The notes under the pieces: generated by a model
What the model saw: only the letters and a program-made list of their open reading frames with translations
Told to the model about the DNA's origin: nothing
The model's database searches: none
Assembly (NCBI GenBank): GCA_002973635.1
Contig: CP027224.1
Coordinates: 2,800,501 to 2,864,500 of the forward strand
Direction: 5' to 3'
DNA length: 64,000 bases
From: Lysinibacillus sp. B2A1
Lineage (GTDB): Bacteria > Bacillota > Bacilli > Bacillales_A > Planococcaceae
Shown here: positions 26,796-35,800 of the stretch, in pieces
Layout: each line of letters starts with the position of its first letter
Numbering within the stretch: position 1 is the stretch's first letter
Translations under genes and position numbers: made by a program

Positions 26796-26860
26796 ACATG
26801 TCGATATATCTAAGAGATGCGAATTCACTTTTTTAGAATGTAGTATGAGGGGGATCTAAA

Positions 26861-27385
26861 TTGAATACTCAAGCGAATAATTTATGGAAATGTATCATTG
26901 AAAAAAAAGGCAAGGATGCATTGAATCTTCAACCTGGCGCGACAGCTGAAGAATTTCAGCTAATTGAAAATACTTTAGGTGTTACACTTCCACAGGAAAT
27001 GAAAAGTTTTTATAGCATTTATAATGGACAAGTATGGGATTTAGGGATAGAGCCTTTTGTTAGAAATTTAACACTTTCTCCTATTGCGGAAATTATTGAT
27101 AATTGGATGTTCCTACAGGAGGAATTTGACCCAGATGATCTGCTTCCAGATATAGAGTATGGTGTTGGGGTTCAACCATTGCTTTGGCATGAAAAATGGA
27201 TACCTATTGCAGAAAATGGTGGAGGCGATTATCTTTGTCTTGATACTGATCCAACAGAAGAAGGAGTGGTGGGACAGGTGTTGTATTTTTGGCATGATTG
27301 GGGAAGCCGAACAACCGATGCAAAGAGTCTTTTTGAATTTCTAGAAAAATGTTTACACGAAGAAAATGATTCGAGTTTTGAATAG
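26861..27385 (+). CDS. SMI1/KNR4 (SUKH) family protein, 174 aa
   Basis: TTG start after GAGGGGGA. SUKH signature: a helix followed by EEFQLIENTLGVTLPQEMKS and FYSIYNGQ, then WIPIAENGGGDYLCLDTDP, VGQVLYFWHDWG and LFEFLEK. Bacterial SUKH proteins often act as immunity proteins of polymorphic toxins, bound to the toxin in the cytoplasm, but no toxin gene adjoins. The IS110 element is inserted just after its stop codon. A second SUKH gene lies beyond the element. Confidence 0.85.
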   Translation: MNTQANNLWKCIIEKKGKDALNLQPGATAEEFQLIENTLGVTLPQEMKSFYSIYNGQVWDLGIEPFVRNLTLSPIAEIIDNWMFLQEEFDPDDLLPDIEYGVGVQPLLWHEKWIPIAENGGGDYLCLDTDPTEEGVVGQVLYFWHDWGSRTTDAKSLFEFLEKCLHEENDSSFE

Positions 27386-27501
27386 GGAGCATTCCTGTTA
27401 GAAACGTTTTCGGGGACTTGAAATAAAAAAAGCCCTCTTGTATGATGCTTGAGTATCAACAGACAATTGACTCGCACATCTACAGAGAGGACTCTATAAC
27501 A

Positions 27502-28779
27502 ATGAATTTTAATACGAATGAAAAAATTAATCAAGTTTCTGAAAATACGCTTGTCATCGGTATTGACATCGCGAAGTATAAACATTTTGCATGTGCCATC
27601 GATGATCGTGGTCGTGTGCTTCAAAAATCATTTCCGATTGCTCAATCACACATGGGATTTGAAGCTTTTTATGAACGATTACTTGCGTTAAAGGCGATAC
27701 ATGATAAACAGGAAATCCTCGTTGGTTTCGAGCCAACAGGTCACTACTGGATGAACTTAGCTGCGTTTTTAACAAACTACGGCATTCCTTTTGTGATGGT
27801 GAATCCGATGCACGTCAATCGCTCGAAGGAACTCGATGATAACCTACAAACGAAAAATGACCAAAAGGATGCACTAGTGATTGCTCGTCTAATGCGCGAT
27901 GGACGCTTCAGCTATCCACGTATTTTAGCGGGTGTAGAAGCAGAACTTCGCAACGGCGCGACATTGCGTGCCAAAATACAAGAAGACTTAAATGCGCTTC
28001 AAAATCGGATCATTCGTTGGCTCGATCGCTTTTTTCCTGAATTTACTCAAGTATTTAAAAGTTTTGGGAAGATGGCCTATGCGGTGCTTGAAAAAACACC
28101 TCTACCATCGGATATCAATGGAAAAACACCGGAAGAACTGCTCTTCCTTTATCGCCAAGTAGAGGGAATGAAAAGTCCCCAACTACCAAAGGCAAAGCAA
28201 TTGGGCGAGGTAGCAGAAAGCTCCATTGGAGTGACAGAAGGTCTTGTGATGGCACGTTTTGAAATTGCCACACTCCTCTCTCAAATCCAATTGATGCAGA
28301 CACAACTTGAAAAATTAACGGCACAGCTCATTGAGCTAGCCAAACAAATGACGGATTATGACTATTTAGCATCTGTTCCTGGAATTGGTGATATCACGAT
28401 AGTCGATTTACTTTCAGAGGTCGGTTCACTCACACAATATGCGCATCCACGCCAATTAATCAAATTAGCGGGACTCACATTGCGTGAAAACTCCTCTGGT
28501 CAGCAAAAAGGACAAAAGCGCATCTCCAAGCGAGGTCGTCGTCAATTACGTGCGCTCCTGTTCCGCGTAATGATGCCGTTAATCAAACATAACCCAGCTT
28601 TTCGAGCGTTACACGAATACTACACCACACGTGCCAACAATCCACTGCGTAAAAAGCAATCGATCGTTGTGCTATGTGGCAAGTTAGTAAAGATTTTACA
28701 TGCCTTGTGCAAAAAGAAAACGATGTTTGATGAACATCAAATGATGAAGGATTTCGCCCATCTTCAGATGACTGCCTAA
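27502..28779 (+). CDS. IS110-family transposase, 425 aa
   Basis: ATG 27502 follows AGAGAGGA; upstream in-frame codons are probably non-coding leader. The N-terminal DEDD RuvC-like domain (NTLVIGIDIAKYKHFACAID, GFEPTGHYW, KNDQKDALVIARLM) is followed by a coiled coil. The C-terminal transposase_20 domain has SVPGIGDITIVDLLSEVG, RQLIKLAGLTLRENSSGQ and KRISKRGRRQLR, and contains the catalytic Ser. No internal stops, so it may still be active. Confidence 0.92.
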   Translation: MNFNTNEKINQVSENTLVIGIDIAKYKHFACAIDDRGRVLQKSFPIAQSHMGFEAFYERLLALKAIHDKQEILVGFEPTGHYWMNLAAFLTNYGIPFVMVNPMHVNRSKELDDNLQTKNDQKDALVIARLMRDGRFSYPRILAGVEAELRNGATLRAKIQEDLNALQNRIIRWLDRFFPEFTQVFKSFGKMAYAVLEKTPLPSDINGKTPEELLFLYRQVEGMKSPQLPKAKQLGEVAESSIGVTEGLVMARFEIATLLSQIQLMQTQLEKLTAQLIELAKQMTDYDYLASVPGIGDITIVDLLSEVGSLTQYAHPRQLIKLAGLTLRENSSGQQKGQKRISKRGRRQLRALLFRVMMPLIKHNPAFRALHEYYTTRANNPLRKKQSIVVLCGKLVKILHALCKKKTMFDEHQMMKDFAHLQMTA

Positions 28780-29109
28780 GCGCCGCCATCAGAAGTCAAA
28801 ATCAAGAGGATGACATGGAGAAGCCGGCACTATTTTCACCATCCGACCATTCAAACAACTGAAATGAGTCCCTAAGGGAGCATCGCCAGCCTCTGCCTTA
28901 TGACTAGACCGAACGAAGGAATGTACGCGCAAACAGACGCCTAGAGATATGGGAGGGTCCGTCATCATAAGCAACGCAGAGATCCAACAGTGCATCGCTA
29001 TAACGCATAAAATCAGGAAGATTATTACCAATTAATGGTCTTTCTTTTAGCGAAGCATACGGATAGTTTGTAAGAAAAAGAAAGAAATACAAAATAACGA
29101 TAGATGGAT
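28780..29109 (+). ncRNA. Candidate bridge RNA region of the IS110 element
   Basis: 330 bases after the transposase stop without a convincing gene and less AT-rich than the surroundings, with many short self-complementary stretches. In IS1111-type elements the RNA that guides target and donor recognition is transcribed from this end. The RNA is inferred from element layout; no fold was computed. Confidence 0.4.
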
Positions 29110-29134
29110 GTGTCGAAAAAAATTTTTTTGACAC
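29110..29134. promoter_or_regulatory. Near-perfect A/T palindrome
   Basis: GTGTC, seven A, seven T and GACAC make an almost perfect palindrome between the IS element and the SUKH-LRR gene. It could act as a terminator in either direction or as an operator; TTGACA at 29127 may also be a -35 element. Confidence 0.4.
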
Positions 29135-29190
29135 GTAAAAGTGGCGTGAACCATTGATATATCAACATTTATAGAGGGAGGTAAACGACT

Positions 29191-30726
29191 ATGATTAAGC
29201 TGACAATGGAAAAATTAAAGATTCATTTAGACCAACTATTTTCGCCTTTTTTAAATCCCCCAGCCTCAGAGGAAGAGATACAGAAGGTTGAAAAGGAGAT
29301 GGGTATAAAATTTCCTGATGATATAAGAGCGCTCTATCTAATGCATAATGGAGAGACTGAAGACGGGCCCGGTTTGTTCTTTGGATTGCCGTTTTTATCA
29401 TTAAATGATGTTTTGCAGGAATGGCATGTATGGGAGCAGTTAGAAGAGGAGTTTGCAATGGAGGGGAGTTCTTATTCAGTCCCAACTGGATACATAAAAG
29501 AAAGGTATATTAATCGTTCATGGATACCTATTAGTAAAGATTTTGGCGGTAATAATATTGGCATCGATGTCGATCCAGATGAAAAAGGGCGAATAGGTCA
29601 GGTCATTAATTTTGGGCGTGATGAGGAAGTAAAATATGTCATAGCTACTCAATTATCGGATTTTCTAGAATTTATCACTGAAACCATTTTACAGGGGAAT
29701 TATCAAATTGAACAAGAGGAAGACTATCTCTACTGGAATTATAATGACAGCACCCATTTTTTAGATGCACTGAAAAGCCTTGAATTGCCTGTTCTAAAAC
29801 CTATATCTCATATTTCCAAAGCGGACACTAGTAAATGGACGCAAGATTTAGATTCTCTATGGAAAGAAATCATACAAGAGGATTATTCTAATCCAGAGAA
29901 TTTTATTAAAAGTAAGCAGCTTTACTTAATTGGGAAAAAACTCACGCATATTCAACCGCTACAATTTTGTACAGAAGTAAAAGAATTAATTTTAACTAGC
30001 AATCAATTGACTGATATAACTCCTTTAAATAACATGCTTTCTCTAAAGAAACTCTATTTAATTAAGAATCCGTTAAGTGATTTAACGCCATTAGCGAATC
30101 TGGAGCATTTGCAAGAATTAAATATTAATTATACAAAGGTTTTCGATATAGCCCCATTAGTCAGTATGCCACGATTGAAAAATCTGGAAATGGATCAAAC
30201 AGATATTTACGATTTTTCAATCCTTCAACAATGCCAGGCACTTGAATCCTTATCCGTTTCAATTGTAAATAAAGAACAATTAAAACAAATTGCTCAAATT
30301 AAGACTTTAAAACAATTAGACATTCATCAGCTGGAAAATATCGAAGAGGACGATTTATTGCAGTTAGCGCACCTGAATAATTTGCAAATAATAACATTTG
30401 AAAAGTGTTATTTGAAAAATCTAGATTGTTTTTCATCCAATCATCAGCTGCGAGAAATCATTTTAAAGAATGCTGTACTTGAGGATGGAACAGTAATTGG
30501 AGCACTAAAAAATTTAAAAAGCTTAAAATTAGAAGGGTCAACAGTTGAGAATCTTGAGGTTATTGCAAAATCTTCCTCGCTTAAAAAATTTACAGGATCA
30601 TTCGAGCAATTTTATTACTTAAAAGACCTTTTTCATCAGGCCATTGACTTTTCTACTATTGTTGGTGGAATGACGGCTGAGGAGCAGAAAGTCTGGCATC
30701 AGTATTTAGATACTCATAGGGTCTAA
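29191..30726 (+). CDS. SUKH domain fused to leucine-rich repeats, 511 aa
   Basis: ATG with GGGAGGT upstream. Residues 10-165 are a SUKH/SMI1 domain: PASEEEIQKVEKEMGIKFPD, LYLMHNGE, SWIPISKDFGGNNIGIDVDP and IGQVINFGRDEE. Residues about 245-480 are leucine-rich repeats of the LxxLxxLxLxxNxLxDIxPL kind (VKELILTSNQLTDITPL, LKKLYLIKNPLSDLTPL, LQELNINYTKVFDIAPL), degenerating toward the end. There is no signal peptide, so the LRRs are cytoplasmic and probably bind a protein. Function unknown; an immunity or regulatory role is inferred from the SUKH domain. Confidence 0.8.
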   Translation: MIKLTMEKLKIHLDQLFSPFLNPPASEEEIQKVEKEMGIKFPDDIRALYLMHNGETEDGPGLFFGLPFLSLNDVLQEWHVWEQLEEEFAMEGSSYSVPTGYIKERYINRSWIPISKDFGGNNIGIDVDPDEKGRIGQVINFGRDEEVKYVIATQLSDFLEFITETILQGNYQIEQEEDYLYWNYNDSTHFLDALKSLELPVLKPISHISKADTSKWTQDLDSLWKEIIQEDYSNPENFIKSKQLYLIGKKLTHIQPLQFCTEVKELILTSNQLTDITPLNNMLSLKKLYLIKNPLSDLTPLANLEHLQELNINYTKVFDIAPLVSMPRLKNLEMDQTDIYDFSILQQCQALESLSVSIVNKEQLKQIAQIKTLKQLDIHQLENIEEDDLLQLAHLNNLQIITFEKCYLKNLDCFSSNHQLREIILKNAVLEDGTVIGALKNLKSLKLEGSTVENLEVIAKSSSLKKFTGSFEQFYYLKDLFHQAIDFSTIVGGMTAEEQKVWHQYLDTHRV

Positions 30727-30875
30727 AAGTCATAAGTAGCGTAAAAATCATAAAAATATTATTTTGTATTTGAAAATAGGAGAAAATACACTTTTTAGAA
30801 ATATTCCGTAAAACGAAGGAAATTCCAAAATTATGACCGATATAATTGAATAGATGGATAGAGGAGGTAAAAAAA

Positions 30876-33728
30876 TTGAATAAAAAATTATTTTTCACAG
30901 TAGCCGCTATTCCAGCAGCTCTTATTGTACCGACAGTGGCAGGTGCAGAGGAAGCAACAGTGACAGTGTTAGGACAAAATATGGTAAATGGTGTGTTAAA
31001 GGCTTCTATTGAGAATTTACCAGCCAATTCAATCGTGAAAGGTTACCAATGGTATTATGTTGAAAATGCCAATACAAATAAACCAATCTCTGGTGCAACT
31101 GCTGCATCTTTTACAGTACCAGTAGACGCAGCTGGAAAAACAATATTTGTAGAAGCCATTACAACGAACGATAGTAAATATAAAAGTGCACCACTAACAA
31201 TAAATACACTGCAACTGGCAATTGCAAAGCCGACATTTGCAGTTTCTTCTAAATATGTTGTTCCTGGGGAAGTGTTAAAGGCCACAGCCGAAGTGACGGA
31301 TGGTGCAGGTGCCAAATTACAAAGTAGTCAAATTACATATAGCTATCAATGGTTTTATAAAGTTGGTGAGTCCTTCACTATCATTGACGGGGCTACTAGC
31401 GGCACATATACAATTCCGAAAGATGCTTTAGAAAAAAACATGCAAGACATTATGGTTAAGGTAAGAGCAAAAGTTGGTCCCGCGATTGTAGAATCAGATT
31501 TTTCTGATGTCATCACAGTATCAAATGAACCGACAAATTCAATGATTACTGAAATTAAAACATTGCTCAAAAACGACCATCAATACGATGTTTCAAGCCT
31601 GGAATTATTTAAGGGTGAAGTAACAGCGATGGATGCTAAGTATCAGGCATTAACAGCTCCTGCGAAGGCAAGTGTGACAAATTACGATGTTTTAAAGAGA
31701 GCTGTTGCTGATGTGGAATTAATTAGTAAACTTGCTGAGAAAGTAGATAAAGTAAAAGAAGTTAGTGAGAAGGATTTGCAGAAGTATTTAAAAGAGATCG
31801 AGGAGTCTTACGATAAGCTGGATTTACTACAGCGAAGCTTGGATGTTAATGATAGTTTATATACTAGCATTAAAAGCCTTCTAAAAGATCCATCTGATAT
31901 CGAGCAAATTAATGAGGTAAGAAGATTAAATCAAGCCATTGTAGGCTTATTAAAATACGAAAATGCTCTTGTTAAATATGTTCCTGCAAGTAAAGAAGCT
32001 TTACAAACGGCTGTAGAGGCAATTGAAAAGGATATAGCCAAACTAAAGCAAAATTACCGCTCTACAGTGCAAAATCAAGCTATTTTAAATGATGCGAAGT
32101 CCGATATAAAAAAGGTTGAGCAATTTATCAAATCCTTTGAGAAATTATCACAAAATAATACGCCTAACAAGCAGGTAACTGTTGCGAAATCCATTCGATC
32201 CGCCTATGAAAAGCTAACATTTAAACAATTACAATTAGTGCCAAGCAATTATGTGACAATTTTACTTGAAGCTGAAGACGCAGAAGATAATCAAATCCAA
32301 AAGCTGAATATAGATATAGCTGGTTATGTATATGGTGCTATCGATAGCTATCCGATTGATCCTTCTGTCCATTCTTGGCAGAGTCATGTTAACAATATAA
32401 ATCGCATTATTAATGAATATAAGGGCTTAACGAAAAATTCTGCTGCTAAAATTATTCGGTATGAGGATATCCTAATCCTTCAGAAGGACTTTAAGGCAGC
32501 TGAAAAAGTAATTAAGGATATGGATGCTTATAAGAAGCTTAGTCAAACTACTGGTGTAGCGGAAAGTAAACTAAATTCAAATTATACTAGTATTTTGAAA
32601 GCCTATAATAAATTAACAAGTCTTCAACAATCGCTTGTATATAATGCTGACGATTTTTTATTGAATACACCTAAGGTTACAGTTGACACAGGTGGTAAGG
32701 AACCTGCTGATAAGGCTGCAGCCGAAGCGTTAAAGGGTGATATTGCAAAGCTTGCTGATGTTTCAAAATATACATTTACACAATTTGAAACAGCTGTAAA
32801 TGCTGCAACAGCAACCTATAAAAATTTATCTTCTACTGCACGTAAATATGTAACTAACTATTATTTATTAACAGCCGCTAGTAAGGATTTGTCTGGTGTG
32901 AAATCTTTCCATAAAAAGGTGCAAACAGCTAGAGAGGAAACGGATGTTACCAAGCAGGCTAAAAAAATCCAAACAGTTGAAACAGCATATGCAAAGCTGC
33001 CTGCAAATCAGCAGCACTTAGCAAAGCAACAATATGATGATTTACTGAATAATCGTATACCAGATGGCAACGCGCCTGATATCTCCAAGCTAAATAGTGA
33101 AATTGCAACAATTGTTACGAATGATATGTATACCGTTTCAATCGATAGAATTAATGAACTTTCAGCCCAATATAATAAGCTAAGTTCTAGTGATAAAAAG
33201 CGTCTTACTAATGCCACGATTTTAACTACTGCAGTTTCTGATGTGAAGAAAGTAGATTCCTTCATGAAGCAGTATGAAAAGTCATTTAATAGCAATCCGA
33301 CAACTGTTATAAAAGCTTATGCGAAACTTACTGCAAAACAAATGAGTTTAGTTAGCCCTGTCGTTAGACAAGCTATTCTAGATAAAGAAAAGGGACAGCA
33401 GCAATCTAATGATACAGCTTTAAATTTAATTGAAACGATTAATGGATTGCTTGAAAATGGTGAGTATATAGCTGATTTGGAGACGAAGGTAAAAGAAATC
33501 CGTACGCAATATGATGCCCTTAGTGCCTCTGAGAAAAAAGTTGTGAAAAATTATTCGAAGCTAACTCAAGCAGAAAGCGACCTGAAAAAGGTAGCGGAGA
33601 TTCATGCACTTTATGTTCCTGCTGGTGAAGGAAAAGAAGAAGCACGCAAAACTTGGCAAACAGCCTACGGTAAGCTCTCGAAAAAACTAGAAATTCTATA
33701 TAACAATTTGTATAGCAGTGATGTGTAA
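30876..33728 (+). CDS. Large secreted protein, paralogue of 17499-20666, 950 aa
   Basis: TTG 30876, 9 bases after AGGAGG, gives MNKKLFFTVAAIPAALIVPT, a signal peptide matching that of the paralogue. Three Ig-like modules (KGYQWYYVENANTNKPISGA, PVDAAGKTIFVEA; YSYQWFYKVGESFTIIDGA) are followed by helical repeats containing VTNYDVLKRAVADVE, ARKYVTNYYLLTAA and KKVVKNYSKLTQAESDLKKV. Domain order is identical to the first copy; the middle repeats are shorter. No wall anchor. The two genes lie in the same direction about 13 kb apart. Exported structural or adhesive role inferred. Confidence 0.8.
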   Translation: MNKKLFFTVAAIPAALIVPTVAGAEEATVTVLGQNMVNGVLKASIENLPANSIVKGYQWYYVENANTNKPISGATAASFTVPVDAAGKTIFVEAITTNDSKYKSAPLTINTLQLAIAKPTFAVSSKYVVPGEVLKATAEVTDGAGAKLQSSQITYSYQWFYKVGESFTIIDGATSGTYTIPKDALEKNMQDIMVKVRAKVGPAIVESDFSDVITVSNEPTNSMITEIKTLLKNDHQYDVSSLELFKGEVTAMDAKYQALTAPAKASVTNYDVLKRAVADVELISKLAEKVDKVKEVSEKDLQKYLKEIEESYDKLDLLQRSLDVNDSLYTSIKSLLKDPSDIEQINEVRRLNQAIVGLLKYENALVKYVPASKEALQTAVEAIEKDIAKLKQNYRSTVQNQAILNDAKSDIKKVEQFIKSFEKLSQNNTPNKQVTVAKSIRSAYEKLTFKQLQLVPSNYVTILLEAEDAEDNQIQKLNIDIAGYVYGAIDSYPIDPSVHSWQSHVNNINRIINEYKGLTKNSAAKIIRYEDILILQKDFKAAEKVIKDMDAYKKLSQTTGVAESKLNSNYTSILKAYNKLTSLQQSLVYNADDFLLNTPKVTVDTGGKEPADKAAAEALKGDIAKLADVSKYTFTQFETAVNAATATYKNLSSTARKYVTNYYLLTAASKDLSGVKSFHKKVQTAREETDVTKQAKKIQTVETAYAKLPANQQHLAKQQYDDLLNNRIPDGNAPDISKLNSEIATIVTNDMYTVSIDRINELSAQYNKLSSSDKKRLTNATILTTAVSDVKKVDSFMKQYEKSFNSNPTTVIKAYAKLTAKQMSLVSPVVRQAILDKEKGQQQSNDTALNLIETINGLLENGEYIADLETKVKEIRTQYDALSASEKKVVKNYSKLTQAESDLKKVAEIHALYVPAGEGKEEARKTWQTAYGKLSKKLEILYNNLYSSDV

Positions 33729-33754
33729 GATTCCTTAATTCAATATTGTGTAAA

Positions 33755-33795
33755 ACAAACCTCGAATATGTTTATTATTCGAGGTTTGTTTGTAG
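33755..33795. terminator. Intrinsic terminator
   Basis: ACAAACCTCGAATA pairs with TATTCGAGGTTTGT, followed by TTG. It lies 26 bases after the second large secreted protein. Confidence 0.85.
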
Positions 33796-34185
33796 AGAAA
33801 AGCCTATCATATTCGCTACTATATTTGTCATAAATGATAAATTTTAGGAGATTATGCTGTTTAAAATTGTGTTGTTGAACCAATTAAAACCGTGGCAAAA
33901 ACTATCGAATTAGCATCTGAAATTGAGCAGGACATGGCGTTTATTCCTTAGATTTATGGTATCCTCACTGAATGAAAGCTATTATGAAGAGTCATATTCA
34001 AGATGTAGGCTTTTGGCTTTTTCGGAGGCAATGCCCTGCTGAGGAAAATGGTTCAGGTAAAGCTTTTATCTCGAATGCAGGTCTTTTTGAAATGTTGATA
34101 TTGTAATATGTGGCTTCATGGAATATTTTCAACGGTCATAACTTGTCAAACTTCGTAGCTACTTTTAAGTTTACAGAATAGGCGC
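33796..34185. other. Decayed DNA, probably the 5' part of the amidohydrolase relic
   Basis: No intact frame. Short open bits such as VEPIKTVAKTIELASEIEQD (about 33878-33945) may belong to the first part of the M20 gene whose clearer relics start at 34186, but the match is too weak to assign. Confidence 0.35.
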
Positions 34186-34624
34186 ACACGCTGTAGCGGC
34201 TCCACATTTAAGAAGAAGTGCATTGCTGTTGAACTTATGAATGTTGGGGTAAACTATTTACACGAGCATATTATTCCAAAGGCGTGCATTACGACATTAC
34301 AAATTCAAGAAGAACATCCCCAAATGTTGTATAGTCTCTTACCAGAATTTATCATGGGCGGATCTACAGATGTCAGATAGAATGTTCCAACTGTTCAGTG
34401 TACAATGGGATGTATGGCATTAGGGACACCGATTCATACGTGGCTGTTTTGTCTCACATGGCATTATGCCAATTGCACATAAGGAAATGTTGCAGGCTGC
34501 AAAAAATATGGCTTCCACTGCAATTGCTTGTATTCACAATCCAGTACTGATTGAAGAGGCTAAAAAGGAATGGGAAGAACGTCTGGATGGAGAGACTTAT
34601 GCATCCTTAAAAGCGTTAGAATAA
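34186..34624 (+). pseudogene. Decayed M20-family amidohydrolase (AbgB-like)
   Basis: Pieces of one protein appear in shifting frames: AHAVAAPHLRRSAL, then AVELMNVGVNYLHEHIIPKA, then PEFIMGGSTDVR with an in-frame TAG, NVPTVQCTMGCMALGTPIHT, and, after a shift, VSHGIMPIAHKEMLQAAKNM. These are recognisable blocks of aminobenzoyl-glutamate utilisation/M20 peptidases. A large internal stretch between ACITTLQIQEE and the LLPEF block is missing. The final TAA is at 34622-34624. Clearly non-functional. Confidence 0.75.
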
Positions 34625-34703
34625 TAGTATAACTTTGGATAGAGCCTTCATAGGTGAACTATGATGGCTCTGTTTTTTCAAAAATATGAGAGGAGCATAT
34701 ATC

Positions 34704-35672
34704 ATGGTAATTGAACATACAAATTTACATCAACAGCTTGTCTCTAGCTGGGTTGAGGAGTTTCGTCCCTTTGCGAAAAATGGACAATGCGCAAACTATA
34801 TTCCAGCACTTGCCGAAAAAGATCCACTTCAATTAGCTATTTCGATTGTTGGACCATCCCATAAAGAAATGAAGGCGGGGGACACTGCTGAACTATTTAC
34901 CCTTCAAAGTGTGTCAAAAGTAGTTACATTTATTTTAGCGTGTATGGATCGCGGATTACCCTATGTTTTGGAACGAGTAGATGTTGAACCAACAGGTGAT
35001 ACCTTCAATTCTATTATTCGCTTAGAAAGCCATCATCCAGGGAAGCCTTTTAATCCCATGATTAATGCAGGGGCTATAACGGTATCCTCTATGCTTACTG
35101 GAAATTCACCACAGGAGAAAATGGGGAAAATCCTTTGTTTTTTAGAGCAAATGGTTGGTAAAAGGTTAAAGGTGAATGATGTGGTTTTTCGATCTGAATG
35201 GCAAACAGCTAATCGAAATCGATCTTTAGCATATTATTTAATGGATTCTGGTTTTTTAGATTGCTCTGTCGAGGAGGCATTAGAGGTATATTTAAAACAA
35301 TGCGCCATTGAAGTAAATGTGTCAGATTTAGCGATGATTGGATTAGTGATTGCCAATGATGGCTACCATCCTCAATTAAAAACACAGCTTTTTCCAAAGC
35401 AGGTCGCGAAATTAGCAAAAGCCTTGATGGTTACTTGCGGTATGTATAATGCATCTGGAAAATTTGCTGCATTTATCGGGCTACCTGCTAAAAGTGGTGT
35501 TTCTGGCGCAATTCTGGCAGCTGTACCTAGTCATGCCAGCATGAATTCACCGTTTCCTGATGGCTGTGGTATTGGCATTTATGGACCAGCGATTGATCCA
35601 ATCGGCAATAGTGTGGCAGGAGTAAAACTATTGAAGCAACTTGCAACTGAATGGAATATGAATATATTTTAA
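34704..35672 (+). CDS. glsA: Glutaminase
   Basis: ATG 34704 is about 10 bases after GAGAGGAG; the ATG at 34686 has no ribosome site. Converts glutamine to glutamate and ammonia. Serine-dependent fold of the beta-lactamase type: TLQSVSKVVTFILA carries the Ser-x-x-Lys, and NPMINAGAITVSSML, NRSLAYYLMDSG, CGMYNASGKFA and PAKSGVSGAILAAVP are the usual blocks. The length of 322 aa is normal. It is convergent with the riboswitch-controlled permease. Confidence 0.93.
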   Translation: MVIEHTNLHQQLVSSWVEEFRPFAKNGQCANYIPALAEKDPLQLAISIVGPSHKEMKAGDTAELFTLQSVSKVVTFILACMDRGLPYVLERVDVEPTGDTFNSIIRLESHHPGKPFNPMINAGAITVSSMLTGNSPQEKMGKILCFLEQMVGKRLKVNDVVFRSEWQTANRNRSLAYYLMDSGFLDCSVEEALEVYLKQCAIEVNVSDLAMIGLVIANDGYHPQLKTQLFPKQVAKLAKALMVTCGMYNASGKFAAFIGLPAKSGVSGAILAAVPSHASMNSPFPDGCGIGIYGPAIDPIGNSVAGVKLLKQLATEWNMNIF

Positions 35673-35755
35673 AGCCATACAAATGTCGTTATATGTAAAT
35701 AACTTCAGCTAGTGCCATTTTTTGTTTATGGTATTTGGAAATAGCTTTAAAAGAA

Positions 35756-35792
35756 GCCCTGGATAGGATTACTTTTGTTAACTAACCAGGGC
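35756..35792. terminator. Putative bidirectional terminator
   Basis: GCCCTGG and CCAGGGC are separated by 23 bases between the convergent glsA and permease genes. There is no strong T run, so it is only moderately convincing. Confidence 0.45.
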
Positions 35793-35800
35793 AGTTCATC

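Larger units (their letters stand above)
27386..29110 (+). mobile_element. IS110-family insertion sequence (boundaries approximate)
   Basis: The element consists of a DEDD-type transposase gene (27502-28779), about 115 bases before it and about 330 non-coding bases after it. No terminal inverted repeats or target duplications are visible, which is normal for IS110. The long 3' non-coding part places it nearer the IS1111 type, where the bridge RNA lies downstream of the transposase. The exact ends cannot be set from one copy. Confidence 0.7.

Noticed and set aside
28789..29134. Minus-strand small proteins after the IS110 transposase
   Set aside because: No start signals and overlap with the non-coding end of the element.
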